Assembly (NCBI GenBank): GCA_963513935.1
Contig: OY740768.1
Coordinates: 19,963,177 to 20,027,176 of the forward strand
From: Aphrophora alni
Lineage: Eukaryota; Arthropoda; Insecta; Hemiptera; Aphrophoridae
Length of the DNA: 64,000 nt
Direction of reading: 5' to 3'
Under the pieces are notes generated by a model. That model searched no databases. It worked only from the letters and a program-made list of their open reading frames with translations, and was not told where the DNA came from. Positions 25,446 to 38,093 of this stretch are shown piece by piece (within the stretch, counting starts at the first letter, position 1; every line of letters begins with the position of its first letter). Position numbers and translations under genes: made by a program.

Positions 25446-26795
25446 GAGTAGACTCTCTTTAATACAGCATTCCATGGTTCAGGATGTTCTATAATCCGCC
25501 ACAACTCGGGCCTATTTGGGAAATATTCAGGCATGCGTTAGTCTAGAAACCCATTGGATCATACTGTATTCTGTTGTTATTGATGTTTTCTGTTATATTA
25601 TTTGTTGTTAACTTATAGTTTACTTTAGTTTAGCATTATTAATCTAGTTATACTTTTCCATTAAAAACCGTGTTTTATACACTTTGGTTCAGTGCACAAA
25701 GATCAAAAGGTAAACTTGTAACCGGGCCTATGGTAATTGAAAAGGCAAAACAATTTCATTGTGAGATGGATTTGCCAGATAAACAATGTGCATTTTTTTA
25801 ATGGTTGACTTAAAAAATTTAAAGTTAAGCATGGAATCTGTAGGCTAGATATGACCGGTGAAACTAGATCGGCTGATGAAAAAGCAGCTGAAGAATAATA
25901 CATGGGAACCTTTAAAACTATTATGTTAGAGCATAATTTAAGCCCAAGTCAAATTTAGAATCCCGATGAGACCGGCCGACTGTGGCGTTGTTTAACCACT
26001 TCAACCCTAGCTGGGGGAGACGAAAAATGTGCTAAGGGTTTTAAGAAAAACAAAGTGATGGTTTTACTTTAATCAAATGCTTCTGGTGACCATCAGTTAG
26101 CACTTTTTGTCATTGGAAAATACAAAAAAGCCTGAGGTGTTTTAAACTGTCCTGTACATTACGACGGTCGAGGAATGCATGTATGACAGCAGAACTTTTT
26201 ACGGACGGAGTTTTCCATTATTTCGTGCCAGAAATGAAAAATAATTTTAAGAAACTTGGAATGGCTGAAAACAGCAAAGCTGTTTTATTATTCTTAAATA
26301 ATGCAACTTTTGTTACATTTCTACCAGCAAATGTTACTTCGTTAACCCAGCCAATGAATCAAGGCGTGATACAAAATTTCAAATGTCGAGACTTGTTCAT
26401 TTGTACAAGGTCTGTTGAATTCTGACTGCAATGTGTCGAATTTCCAAAACAGTTTAATATTAAGGATGCAGTTTTTGCAACAGCCTTAGCATGGAATCAA
26501 GTTAAAAAGATAACCCTACAGAGATGTTGGCACAAACTTTGGTCTAATGCTACAGATGACGATCAAGAAGAAGAAGATTCAAGGATCATGACTGATAGCT
26601 GTAATTTGTTGTTAAACATAGTACAATATGCACCAAATAACCTTTTAAGAGATGTACCTCATGAGAAAGTGTTATTAGTTTGCATGATTTATCCCATTTA
26701 TTCCCAGTAAATTTTCCGACGTTCGGTAATCCGGCAAAATAGGCAATCCAGTATCACCTGAGACCCGACAGTGCCGGATTAATGAGCGTCTACTG
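25446..26795 (+). mobile_element. Tigger/pogo transposon with decayed transposase
   Basis: The right end reads, reversed, CAGTAGACGCTCATTAATCC; the left end GAGTAGACTCTCTTTAATAC is its diverged partner. TA lies on both sides (25444-25445, 26796-26797). The interior (25700-26720) keeps broken Tigger transposase text in the same orientation. The diverged ends and many stops make this an old, dead copy. Confidence 0.8.
25700..26720 (+). pseudogene. Tigger-type (CENP-B/jerky-like) DDE transposase pseudogene
   Basis: Pieces appear in family order: the CENP-B helix-turn-helix (GPMVIEKAKQFHCEMDLPDK, then KHGICRLDMTGETRSADEKA), the first DDE aspartate region ([20 protein letters not shown]), [27 protein letters not shown], and the second catalytic region. 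In the last piece the usual LLLDNAP-type aspartate reads LLFLNNATF, followed by LPANVTSLTQPMNQGVIQNF. Frameshifts, stops and loss of that aspartate show it is dead. It lies in an NANP intron, opposite in strand to NANP. Confidence 0.88.
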
Positions 26796-29700
26796 TACCT
26801 CTTACAAGTGAAATAATACATAGTAAATACAGCAGTATATAAATACAGTGAATCTAGTTCACCTTTTACTTTTAGTCCAATCAGAACATCTTATTTTCTA
26901 CTTTTTTTCATATTTAATACTATTACACAATTTAAATCTATAATTAAACATATTTATTTATTAGTTCAGCTTAAGTTATGTTTTCAAAATGCTTATTCCT
27001 ATATTCAAGTTATTTCAACCAATCACACCGATTCCATCTGTTCCTTATTGACATTGGTTTGTTTATTTGATAGTTTTACTTTTAATTATTATTATTTCTC
27101 TTTAATTTGTGTTTATACCTACTTAATTAATCATCTACACATATACATCTTCCCTTTATACCCACAAATAAATTATTATTATTATGATTTTTTTTTTTAT
27201 ACCTACAACAGGTTTGTTTACACAATCTCCTAGGCTAAATGTGTTTTTACTTTTTAAGTGCAAATAATGAATTTATATTCACAATTCTTTAACTATGTGT
27301 ATTTAACTTCTGTGTTGTTTTAATTATTATTTATATTGACAATTTCCCATATATATATATATATATATATATATAACGGATTTCTTAACCTAGCCCTGTT
27401 TATTAGTGTAACATTTAAAAACCATTGAATAAGCCTATAAGGTTTTTTTTCTTCTTTTAATGACAAAACTACTGAAAAAACCTTCTCACACTCACTCTCA
27501 CAACAAAATATATGCATTATAAAAAAAGAAGTTATGACACCTAATTATTAATGATGACATTATATATCTTAACTAAGAATCTTGATACTTTCCAGTCTAT
27601 ATCATTTGATGACGACCTAGTAAATTTATTAAATTTTGACTGTGAAAATGTCAAAGTACCTTTCATACTTTCGAAACAAACTTAAACAATCCTTATTTGT
27701 AGACAACCTAGGTTAATAGAGTAAATTCTACAATAGTTTTAGTTATGACTATGAATAATAAAGTTAACAGGTCAGTAGAGCAACATCGTAATTAAAACAA
27801 ACATGAAATTGTTGATGTTGACGAATGGATAAATGAGACAAGGTAGTAATAACATAGAAGTCGGTCATTTAATTGACTGCCAAAAAATGGAATTTAGCTC
27901 ATCTAAAATTAGAAAGGTTAATAACAATCTGGTTGATGTTTCATTTTGATAAACAAGACCCACTTGGCAGTATCTTTCAATGTCTCACTTCCACCATTTT
28001 GTAAAATGGATACTCTTGATTTATTAATGTTAAAAAGGTTGCTGAAAACATTAAAGTAGATGCTTCACTGATGTCACATCACTTTAATGTAGGAGTTGCA
28101 TGACTGTTATTTTTGGCTTGTAAACTGCTGCCAAATAACCCACACGAGTCTAGTTTTCAATTTTGTTCTGCACGACTTATTTTTTTAATATATATTGTTC
28201 GTTATATTTGATTTTTTTTTTCTATTATAGCATTTTTACAAAGTGCTGGCTATAGATAACACGTATGATCCATGCGAGAGTATAGTGTAAATTGGGCATG
28301 GGGCCACGAACTTCAATGTGCATTCTCTGCAAACTACCTATAAGCTGCTAATAGATATTTCTTTTTAAAATACAGATTTTAATATAATGATTCACAATTG
28401 GGTCAAATAAATTGAGTCCGTTGTATATTTAACACACAAAAATAGATTTGGCATCTATTTTTTAACTTATTTAGGTTTAGCCAATCTGCAGCATTTTCTT
28501 CGAAGTTTAAACATCTGTGATTGCAATTTTGAGTTTTTTATATGAATATTATTATGATATTTCTTATAACTGGTGTGTTAATGAAATCACTTAAAATTTT
28601 TTTTAAATGATGTGGTGTATGTTTAAAGTATAGGATTTGAAATGAATAATGTTAAGGATCATTTATAATTACGCTAGGTAAGAAATCTTTAACTGATTTA
28701 ACATTCAAATCCAATTAAGTGCCTAAAATAATAAAAACAACTTTTTATTTATTTTAAATAAATTAGGCCTAATTGATATAGGCTAATAATATAATATTAA
28801 GTATATGTTACTAGATTTTTACTTTTTCACAAATGTAGTAGAAAATTATGTGAAAGGTAAAATAATCAATGTAGTTTTTCACGGAATAATCCCTCGAGTC
28901 CAGAAAAAAAGGTTTATGGATTGATATCCGTCTGGTGTTTGTATAGTGCTCTATAGCACAAACGAGTGGCCTATTTTAATCACATTTGGTATGTGGGCAT
29001 ATTTTGGCCATACAGTATATCAGGATTTTTATTATTTTTTTATAACTCAAAATCTAGGAGTAGCTGCCATACGGGGAAAAAATTATGATTCTTTCAAAAT
29101 CAGTTCTAGAAATTTTATTCAAGTCATGCCTTTTAATGACTTGACTAAAATAACACATTAGTTGGCCATTAGACTGTTTTAGAATACAGTGCAACCGATT
29201 TAGTTCAAATTAAAACCTGTGAATTGGAAGTTAAAAATATTTTAGTTGGCAAAATAGAAAAATAATCCTTGACCGCCAACATTAAAAGCTAAATTTAAAA
29301 AAAAATAATTATCTGAATTTATACTGCGATGTGTTTAGAGTACAAACAAAAGTTTAATTATGGCCTCTAGGATTTAATGTCTTAATATTCAAATAAGGGT
29401 TTTTAATGGCTATCTATAACTAATTCGATCTCACCAAATTCATTGAATTGTATTTTCAAAATTTCTTCATTTACTATGAATTTCTCGGTTATAAAAAATA
29501 AATCTGATTTACACTCCACTATTTGATTTTTCTTTAGAAATACTCTGTCACTCTAGATTGTTGGATTGAACTGCATTTTCTTGATACAAAGCCTCCAAGT
29601 ACAGGAAAGGTCCTTTTTCTTTTGAGCCTCCCAACAACATCGATCATAATTCTCTTCAAGTACACTGCACTTCGGAAGCATTCAAATTTTGCCGCCTTTT

Positions 29701-30140
29701 TGTTAGTTGGGCTTTAACTTATGAACATGAGATTTTTTATTTTTTTATTAAATTTTAACATGGTTGGTTTTTGAAAACAAATTTCATGAGAATAAAATAA
29801 ATTATACTAAGATTATTAGAGGGATAAAATAACTTCTCAAAAAACTTACATTAATTAATATCTAATTTGTATATTCAACTTATAAAAAATAAGAAGTTCG
29901 GTTAAATGGGTATTGAAAACTCAATAAAATTTTATCGACCTTTCGGCGAGCTCAGTTCCCTTCGTGGGTGTGTCTTCGAATGTAATCTTCTGTTGTCTTA
30001 TGAGTTAAGAAAAACAAAATATTGAATAAGTTGTTTTCGAAATAATGGGATTATCTAACATACAGTACATACTATTAACAAGTTATGCAATTATATTTGT
30101 GTTTTATCCTTTACATAAATTATAATAAATGTCTACTTAC

Positions 30141-30312
30141 CGGAAATACTGGTATACACATCCAAAGCTTCTGACCAAAGTAGAATGCGCCATTCTGCTA
30201 TACTGAATTCAGGATTATGTGGGCAAAGGCGGAAATTACGAAGAAACGTCGAAGTGATATGTTTAGCAACATTTGCAGGTATGTGAAAATTTTCTATAAG
30301 AAGAGCGCATAA
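30141..30312 (-). CDS. NANP: N-acylneuraminate-9-phosphatase, exon 2
   Basis: The acceptor TTTCATAG is followed by LCALLIENFHIPANVAKHIT and then a cap-domain stretch with FRLCPHNPEFSIAEWRILLW; donor G/GTAAGTAG at 30140 is in phase 1. The exon is 57 codons plus one base. The cap segment with the EWR-x-x-LW helix sits where other NANP proteins have their TSHWEEAI-type helix. An A run (about 30318-30336), which reads as a poly(T) run in the transcript, serves as the polypyrimidine tract. Confidence 0.93.
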
Positions 30313-33216
30313 CTATGAAAAAAAAAAAAAAAAAAAGAAAAAGTTATTAATATAATATATCTCGTAATAAAAAATTAATCATTTGCAAATTAGAATCCAC
30401 AATTAAATATAAGAATTTTTATAATGACTTCTAAAAGATACAAAAATGTTTCTGTTACTGGCGGGAAATTGTCCACATTTGTCAGCAAAACATGTTTAAT
30501 ATTATTTATATTGATACATATTGTAATAATTAGAAGTGTTTATAATTTGAGTGAAAATACAAACACTCATGTCTCAAACTAAAAATTCGCCATGCGATTT
30601 CTATTCTAAAAAGTTCTAAAACCAATATAGAGTACACATATGTACTGAACTCGTTCATAGTCTTAACTTTTATTGTAATCTAACTTATAGTACAAAATTA
30701 AATTTTGTAATCCTTGATATACCCTATTTCCATTATTTCAGTGTTATTATTAAGACCCCGGTCGGGGCTCAGTTTATGATTTCAGAATATGTTTTAATGA
30801 CATATCTTGTAAATATCTAGTCTATATTTACAATATGGATAATTTAAAATGATCAACATATAACTGAAATACTGTGGTTATAAACTTGTGAAAATGAAAC
30901 TATAAATGATCCAACCTAAAAGCATTTTGAAATTTATTTTCTACACCATAGGCTATAAGAGTAAATGTTATTCTATTTAAACAGAACTATAGATTAAATA
31001 ACAGAAACTGAAAATGAACAAATCAATACATGTAGGCAGTTTTTCAGCATATTAAAAAGTTGGTCTGATGGCTAGTGGTCTTGCATGGTGCATGAGAGAC
31101 CCTGTATAACAACCTGTTGTCTAGCAGGCCATTAACAGGTTGTTTATATTACAGAATTAATAATAATAAAGCAGCTGATACTTATTATTATCCGAAACAA
31201 TCTTTTATCATTACTGTTAAAGTTTTGTTTTACTACAAAATTGCTATTATCTTTTCTTAAATTTCAGATTATTCATGTAAAATCTTTAATATAGAAACAA
31301 AAATGATGTCATTAATACTACAACAACAATTAATAATTTAAAATCCTGATAATAATTCCTACAAAACAGGTAGTGATAATAAAATAAGGTGAGCAGGAAG
31401 AAGTGTACATAAGAATACAGCAGTTCAATAATTTATTGACCTTCACACTGACCTCTGTTATGTTTATAGTGATCAGATATAGGACCTTGACTAGATCCTA
31501 CTTAAATATGTTAACTGTAGAACAACATTGATTAGGATAATAGTTTTGACCTTTAAATGTTTACAAACTTTGGTAATATATCAAAGTTTGTCTGTTGTAA
31601 TCTAAAATGAAATAGTTACTTAAATATGATTCATTTCAAGATAGCCTATGACATTTTAATAGAGCAATTTTATAACTTTGATTAGTTAATTTCCCATTAA
31701 ATAATATTTACAATCTTTGCATTGAATATTTTGAATATATTAAAATAAATAGAAATACAGATAAAAATTTAAATAGGGTTTAAATATGGTTTAAATAGGG
31801 TTTTAATAATACAGACCCAAGTTGTAGTTACTTTCTTTCGAGAGTAATATTTTATAAATGCCCAAAATATTTTTCAAACAAGCATGATAATTAGTACTGT
31901 AAGTAAAACAGAGTACGTGGAAATAAATATGATGAGAGTTTGTGACCTAAGTTTAAAATAAATAAATATGTAGTGCTATAGAAAACAACTTATTGCATAC
32001 TATATATATTTTAAAATTGAATTAACATTACCATGAGGTAAAACGCACAATTATTTATAAAACAAGTTTTTTAATAAAAGTATATATTTGTGAATTAAAT
32101 AAAGAAAAAGTTCTCAAATAAAAATATGCCAATTAATTATGAAACTACAGCTAGTATTCTTCTGGATATCAACTGTTATTAATATTTAATCAAAAATTCT
32201 AAACTTGTTTTATCATATACATTCTCAAACAAGCCTCTTACCCTATTGGTTTATACAACTGCTGTCAATATGTGTTCTGTAAAATTCACTTTTTAAGACG
32301 GCATGTTTGAGAGTTTAATTATTGCTTGATCTTTTATTTCCAAAAATTATTGTATAAAATCAAGGAATATAATGGAACAACGGAACATACCTTTCTCAAA
32401 TGTACTTTCAACGACTACAGCCAAGTGAGAAAGATACTGATACGATGTAACTTATCAAATTAAGAGACAATGGATATAATTTTAAAGAATCTTCTAGTAA
32501 TGGTTCCAAAAATATATAAGATGTGCATCGTGCTGTCAATGTTGGAAGGATGTAACAAGAAATAAATAAGTGTATTGACCAAATATTTTGTTTGATACTT
32601 TTGGTATATTAATGAACTAAATTTAATCAGATCAAATTGTGTTGATATAATTTCGTTATGACAATTTGACAAATATTCATTCATAAGGTACTATTGCTTT
32701 AAATGAACGATAATGGAAAGTTATCAATGGCTAATAAAATACACACAAACTTTCACAATAAACACTTTTTCATAAAATGTTCAAAATATTAATAATTTCA
32801 AAAAACTTCAAATTATAAATGTCAAATTTATTAAATCAGCTCTACAAGTTGTTTAAAGACTGGCTAAAGATGATCATCAATTAATAAAAACTATCCTATA
32901 TTTGCTGGATCAGAGGACCTCACTTTCTAAGTAGAAATTATTAATAGAACTTTTAATACCTTGGTGAAAAGTAGTCTAAGCATGTACTCGGAATTCTCAG
33001 TTGGCAATGAGATCAATGTGTTGGCTTACTTCCATAGTCTACCTTGAGATTTATCGGCCATTTAGAAACAAAAATATTTAGGCTGACAAATTCCTCTATA
33101 CTTTAGTTTTTTAACAGTAATAAGTGTTGAACAAAGTATGATTCTACGTTATTAGGTTTCAAATTTTATTTAGAAAATTCAACATAGAACCAAATGTTTG
33201 AATGGCCAAAAGCCAT

Positions 33217-33715
33217 CTTAACACGTTCACTCTGCAGGCCTGGGGGAGTTATTGCGGCCAACCGTTACACTCTTGATAGAAGAGTTGTCGATCATATTTC
33301 TATTACTCAACTTGGCTTAAGTTGTCATTGACATTAGTTAATTTTTTTCTGCAGTTTGTTTAAATTCTAAATATTTTACATATATCTTTTAATCATAATT
33401 TTATCATACTTTTTCTTTGTGTTTTCCCTTGTTGTTTGTTTAAAATCAAAAAATCTCTTCATTCATCATCACCTTTTTTCTTTGTATAGGATACACATTT
33501 CCTTTGGATGGCAGGGAGTGCCAGGTGAATGTTATGTTGTTTATTAATAAAATTGCTGTAAATAATCTTTTGCTGTAAAATTGGTACACATTTGAACAAA
33601 ATTGTGTTAATGACATTCCTGATGGTGGAACGGATGAACTGTATACAGTTCTGAGAGCGATGACAACAAGGACTATGTTGCCAACCCACTTTTAAGTATG
33701 CTATTTTTAACATCT
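33217..33715 (-). mobile_element. probable piggyBac-type relic
   Basis: At about 33219 the sequence TTAACACGTTCACTCTGCAG resembles the TTAACACGTTAGCTGCC end of the element at 49626. The minus-strand open frame just inside (33459-33713) ends HNIHLALPAIQRKCVSYTKK, like the short linker before the C-terminal cysteine domain of piggyBac transposases. Its orientation relative to the end is the same as in the 61113-62150 element. No second end was found, so this is tentative. Confidence 0.35.
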
Positions 33716-34710
33716 ATCACCAAAATGTTTTTATTATTCATCTACTCGTACTATACAGCTAAGAATAATTAATTGTTTAATTTATCTAATTTTATTGATA
33801 TCTAAGTTTATTTTATTAAGTTTAATTGATATCTAGACCATCAATATAATAATTAACTGTATAAGATAATGCTACACATACTGTAAATAGTTGAAAAGTG
33901 GTAATAGGCTAAGTAGTAAATATGTTTTCCATCATGAATATTCAACTAAAAAAATTATTTGAGTGTCATAAAACACACAGTTAATTAAAAATTAACATAA
34001 ATAAGAATTAATTTTATAAATTTAACATTAAATTTCATTATTATTCTTTTATTTAAAATTAAAAAGCAAACTTTGTATGATGGTTGTAAACAGTAAGCAA
34101 TGATTTACTGTACTTTTATTTCTATAATATACTCCCCAAAATTACTTTAATTTCCGTCCATGAATATAGATTTATATTAAAAGCAAGTTAAACTACTATC
34201 ACAAGCGTTTTTAATAGCGTAGGCCTAATATAGCTTGAGAAGAAACTTCAGCATTTTGTCAATAGGCCATATCCAAACATACATATTACAACATGCACAT
34301 CTTATTATCAGTTCACTTCTGTATATTATAATATAACATAATATAATATTCTCACTATCATTTAACTAAGGAAGGAAAAGATTTAAAAGACACTGTTGTT
34401 TGTTATTTTATTTAAAGAGATTACCTACTTTATCATTTAATTAAAAATTGTTTACAAGAATGATTTATACTCTTTATTTAGTATGTTATGTGTTAGACTA
34501 CAGTTTTAATAACTGATGTTGGGTATGCAAATTATATTAATGGCATGATTATAAAATGCAAAAGGAAAGTATAAAATTTGTTTAAATGTTTTTTTTTAAA
34601 GTTTCAGGTGCTCTAAATTCTCATTGCCTATCCTTTATACCATAAGCAAACATATTCAACCTAAATTTTCGACTTCTTAATTAAACCCTAGAGAGTTTAT
34701 TTTCTTTATA

Positions 34711-34780
34711 CAATATTTTTGTATTCAGTTTTCATCAATTATATCCCAATATAATTGATGAAAACTGTAAAAAAGTATTG
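34711..34780. repeat. near-perfect hairpin, 19-bp stem with 4-nt loop
   Basis: CAGTTTTCATCAATTATAT (34726-34744) is exactly complementary to 34749-34767 across the loop CCCA. An imperfect extension (CAATATTTTTGTATT against AAAAAAGTATTG) makes a stem of about 33 bp. The size is in the microRNA-precursor range, but the loop is very short. It could equally be the core of a fold-back transposon. It lies in NANP intron 1. Confidence 0.8.
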
Positions 34781-35906
34781 ACTCCATGTGAAATTATAAG
34801 TCTCTCTCAATTTGGGAAATTTTAAAAAATATTATTTTTACATAAGTGAGGCTTATTACTTTGCCTACAGTTTTAAATTTACCATTAAATTATTAAAAAG
34901 TGGTTTAAACTACCGGTATACCATATTCATTGCTTAATGTAGAATCAATTAAATATTTTCAAACACAGTAACTTTTTAATTGTTTAAGTATGTATCAAAA
35001 TATAAAACTACATAAATAACTAACAATAATAGATTGAATCTTGTGTAGTGAAAAGTTAATGCTAGCACCAACAAGTAAAAAATCAAAGATATCTATATTA
35101 TACTGTAACTTATATAAGAATCCTGATTTCTAAATAAGGTGACCAGAATACCAGAATAGATTGGTTAATATTTTAAGAGTTCTGGCTCATTTTCAAATAT
35201 AGCCGATCACCTACTCAATCGTGGAATATCTAAATATAACACATAAGTAGAATAAATTTATTTAGATAACTTATTAATGTTTTGTATTTAAATAGTGTAT
35301 CCTTATATTCATAAATATATTTTCTTCATTCTTTCATTTAGGAAACAGAGATTCCTTTTCCTAATACATAAACAAATACTAAAGCATCAGGTAGGCAGGG
35401 TAGGCTACATAGCTATAAAGCAGACCTATATATAAAAATATCTTTCACACACAAGCACAAAAATATATATATAACATACTCGTATATATATTTTATTAGC
35501 ATTTACCTTAAATATAAATTTAGAGCCTACCAAAGCAATTTATGAAAAGAAGAGCGGATATTTAAATTTTGTAATAGATAGTAATAAAACCCAATCAAAG
35601 TAAAACAAACAAAACTTCAACCTTTAAAAATAGAATGAAGCTTCAAACTTAACCCTTTTTAATTATACCTGTTCTTACAATGCCTTATGGCAGGTAGTGA
35701 ATGAACTTTATGTAGCCTGGATAATCCATTTCATGTATAACTGAAAGAAATATATATTATCATTAAAATGTTATCTTGCTTTCATTAAAAATATTTTAAA
35801 GGAACATTACTCAACTAATCAAACACTCTCATTTAATTTAAAAAATTCCATCGCCCATAAAAATGTTCATAATTATTTGGGTAACCTCCTAAAATGTCCG
35901 ATTTAA

Positions 35907-36019
35907 TAGTTTTTGATTGACTTACAATCTTCTGACGCTTTTTCTTCTTTAAAAATCAACTATGGTGAAACATGTGTAGTCCTGACTATTTAAGGAAGAA
36001 AAAAGTCAATCAAAAACTA
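35907..36019. repeat. 17-bp perfect inverted repeat around a 79-bp loop
   Basis: TAGTTTTTGATTGACTT (35907-35923) is complementary to 36003-36019, with weaker complementarity continuing inward. Probably a small fold-back element. Confidence 0.8.
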
Positions 36020-36799
36020 AAAAATGTTCATAACGAATAAATATAATTTATTTGATATTATCAAAGTTAACTCATTTAAAAATGATGAAAACAAAATATC
36101 TTGACAAATCTTGTATAAATTAAGTGGCAATAATTTAAGTTAGGTCCAAGTTATTTTAAAATTTGATCTCAAATGAGATAGAAAAAAAATATAAGAAAAT
36201 AAGGAGAGCATTTAAACCATTAGTTATACAAACTTTTCCATAGGCCTAATCTCAATAAAAACAAATTTAAAATAATATTTTGCACATAAAACTATTTCAA
36301 TATATTTTTTTTAATCTCTTCTGTAAGCTATATTTTTTTAATTTTAGATTTTTCAAGATTTTTTTTAAATATTACTTTTCATTAATTTTTTACTGAATTC
36401 TGGTTTGTCCATGTTCATCACACTTTTATTAAATCAGAAAAAATCTTAGCTATCACAACTTTTATTAATATCTGTTTATCATACCTACTCTAGATCAAAT
36501 TTATATTTACATTTCCTTTCTGACTGATTATATTATTCACTCACCATAATTAAAGCTTTATGCTATATGGACTTAGCACTCAAACTACTTTACTTGTTTT
36601 GTACTCGCCCTATTGAAAGTCAATATTATTTTCAGAAACGGTATTCATTCAAATATGAACAAACTTAACTAAAAACCAACTTTTAATTTTCAAATTTGTA
36701 AATGTATAAAGAAGCTTAATGAAACAACTGAATCTTACACCTTCGAATGACCATGATTGATCCACAATTCTTAATCCCAAATTCAAAGTAGGAGTTGGA

Positions 36800-37090
36800 T
36801 GCAATAACTATTCTGGTTTTAAAGTTATATTATTTAAAGTTTTAATATGATTTAATCGAATATTACAATTTTTTTTTACTAGATCCGGGTACGTATCGTG
36901 AATCTATTCTGGCTGTAAAGTTATTTGATAATAATAGATTGTTCACACTATTAATATGGTTTAATCAGACATTCAGAATTTTTTTAATTAGTCCTCGAGT
37001 CTGTACAATGAATCTCTTCTAGTTTAATAATAGTTATTTGATATTGATGGATTGTTCATATTATTAATATCGTTTGATCGGACACTACTA
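36800..37090. repeat. degenerate tandem repeat, about 3 units of roughly 105-115 bp
   Basis: The motifs ATTCTGGTTTTAAAGTTAT, ATTCTGGCTGTAAAGTTAT and TTCTAGTTTAATAATAGTTAT recur, each followed by an AT-rich block with TTTAATCGAATATTAC, TTTAATCAGACATTC or TTTGATCGGACACTAC. No coding content. Confidence 0.65.
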
Positions 37091-38063
37091 GGCTATGTTG
37101 ATCTTTTTCTCTTTTATGCGCCAAGTTTCACACTTAATAATAAGAGTTGATTTATACTCTCAAAACATTGTGCATTGGTTTTTATATACACAAATGATTG
37201 CTTAAACAAACGTCCGATTAAACCTTATTAATAAACAATAATTATATTATGAAATTAATAGTAGACTACTAGCCTACCATAAAATAAAAAAATACTAAAA
37301 ATAGATAGGTTTATAAAATTTAAGTTATAACTATTTTAATAAGTTAAGAATTCTTCTATCAAATCTGGGTGAATATCATACTTCTAGATTGGAAAAATAG
37401 CCGAAAATTTTTATAAAAGAAACAGACTTTTTAACAGCAGATTGTTTTAACCAATAAACTTACTAAAAATGGGTTTTCAAAAATTTTAAGACAATTTGAG
37501 TAAAATATATTAAAGGTAAAAATTAAATTAAAATATCTGTGAAAATGGATTATATCTCCTATTTTGATACTTGATTTAAAGAAGAATGTTATCTCAACTG
37601 TACAATCCCTAAAAAAAATTACAACAAATTATTAATAACATATCTAATTCTAAGGTATATATTCACCTTCATTTTTTCTACTTTAAATTTTCTAAAACTA
37701 AATATAACTTAAGAAAGGTAGACAACAAACTTAATGGCATACCTTAATAGCATGTGATGGTAGTTCAGTCATATCAACGAAAATGGAATGATTTGCTCAA
37801 GTCCAAAGTGTTAAGTGTTATCCATTGTAGTAGTCCTAACTTCTATGAAAATATTTATGTTATGGTACTAAATATACAAGTTAAGAATATACTGTTTTTT
37901 TTAGGTTAGACCTATTGTTCTTTCAATGAGGGATAAAACGTTTTAAATATTTATAATTGGGTTATAATAAATTAAAGCTAATGATTTTCTATGAAAAAAC
38001 TATTACAAAATGTATAAAATGATTACAGTTTATGAAAATGAAAATAAGGTTAAAACAGTTTGT

Positions 38064-38069
38064 TTTATT
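38064..38069 (-). terminator. poly(A) signal AATAAA of neurochondrin
   Basis: AATAAA on the minus strand lies 24 nt past the stop codon (38094-38096). The 3' untranslated region would be very short, and neurochondrin would have its own end inside the NANP intron. Confidence 0.6.
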
Positions 38070-38093
38070 AGATTCCTAACACTTTTACTGCAT

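Larger units (their letters stand above)
23184..30140 (-). other. NANP intron 2
   Basis: This 7-kb intron runs from donor GTAAGTAG (30140 downward) to acceptor CACAG at 23184. It holds a dispersed repeat copy (23733-23810), (AT)n at 23911-23932 and 27349-27375, and a Tigger element with decayed transposase (25446-26795). Nothing else was recognised. Confidence 0.85.
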
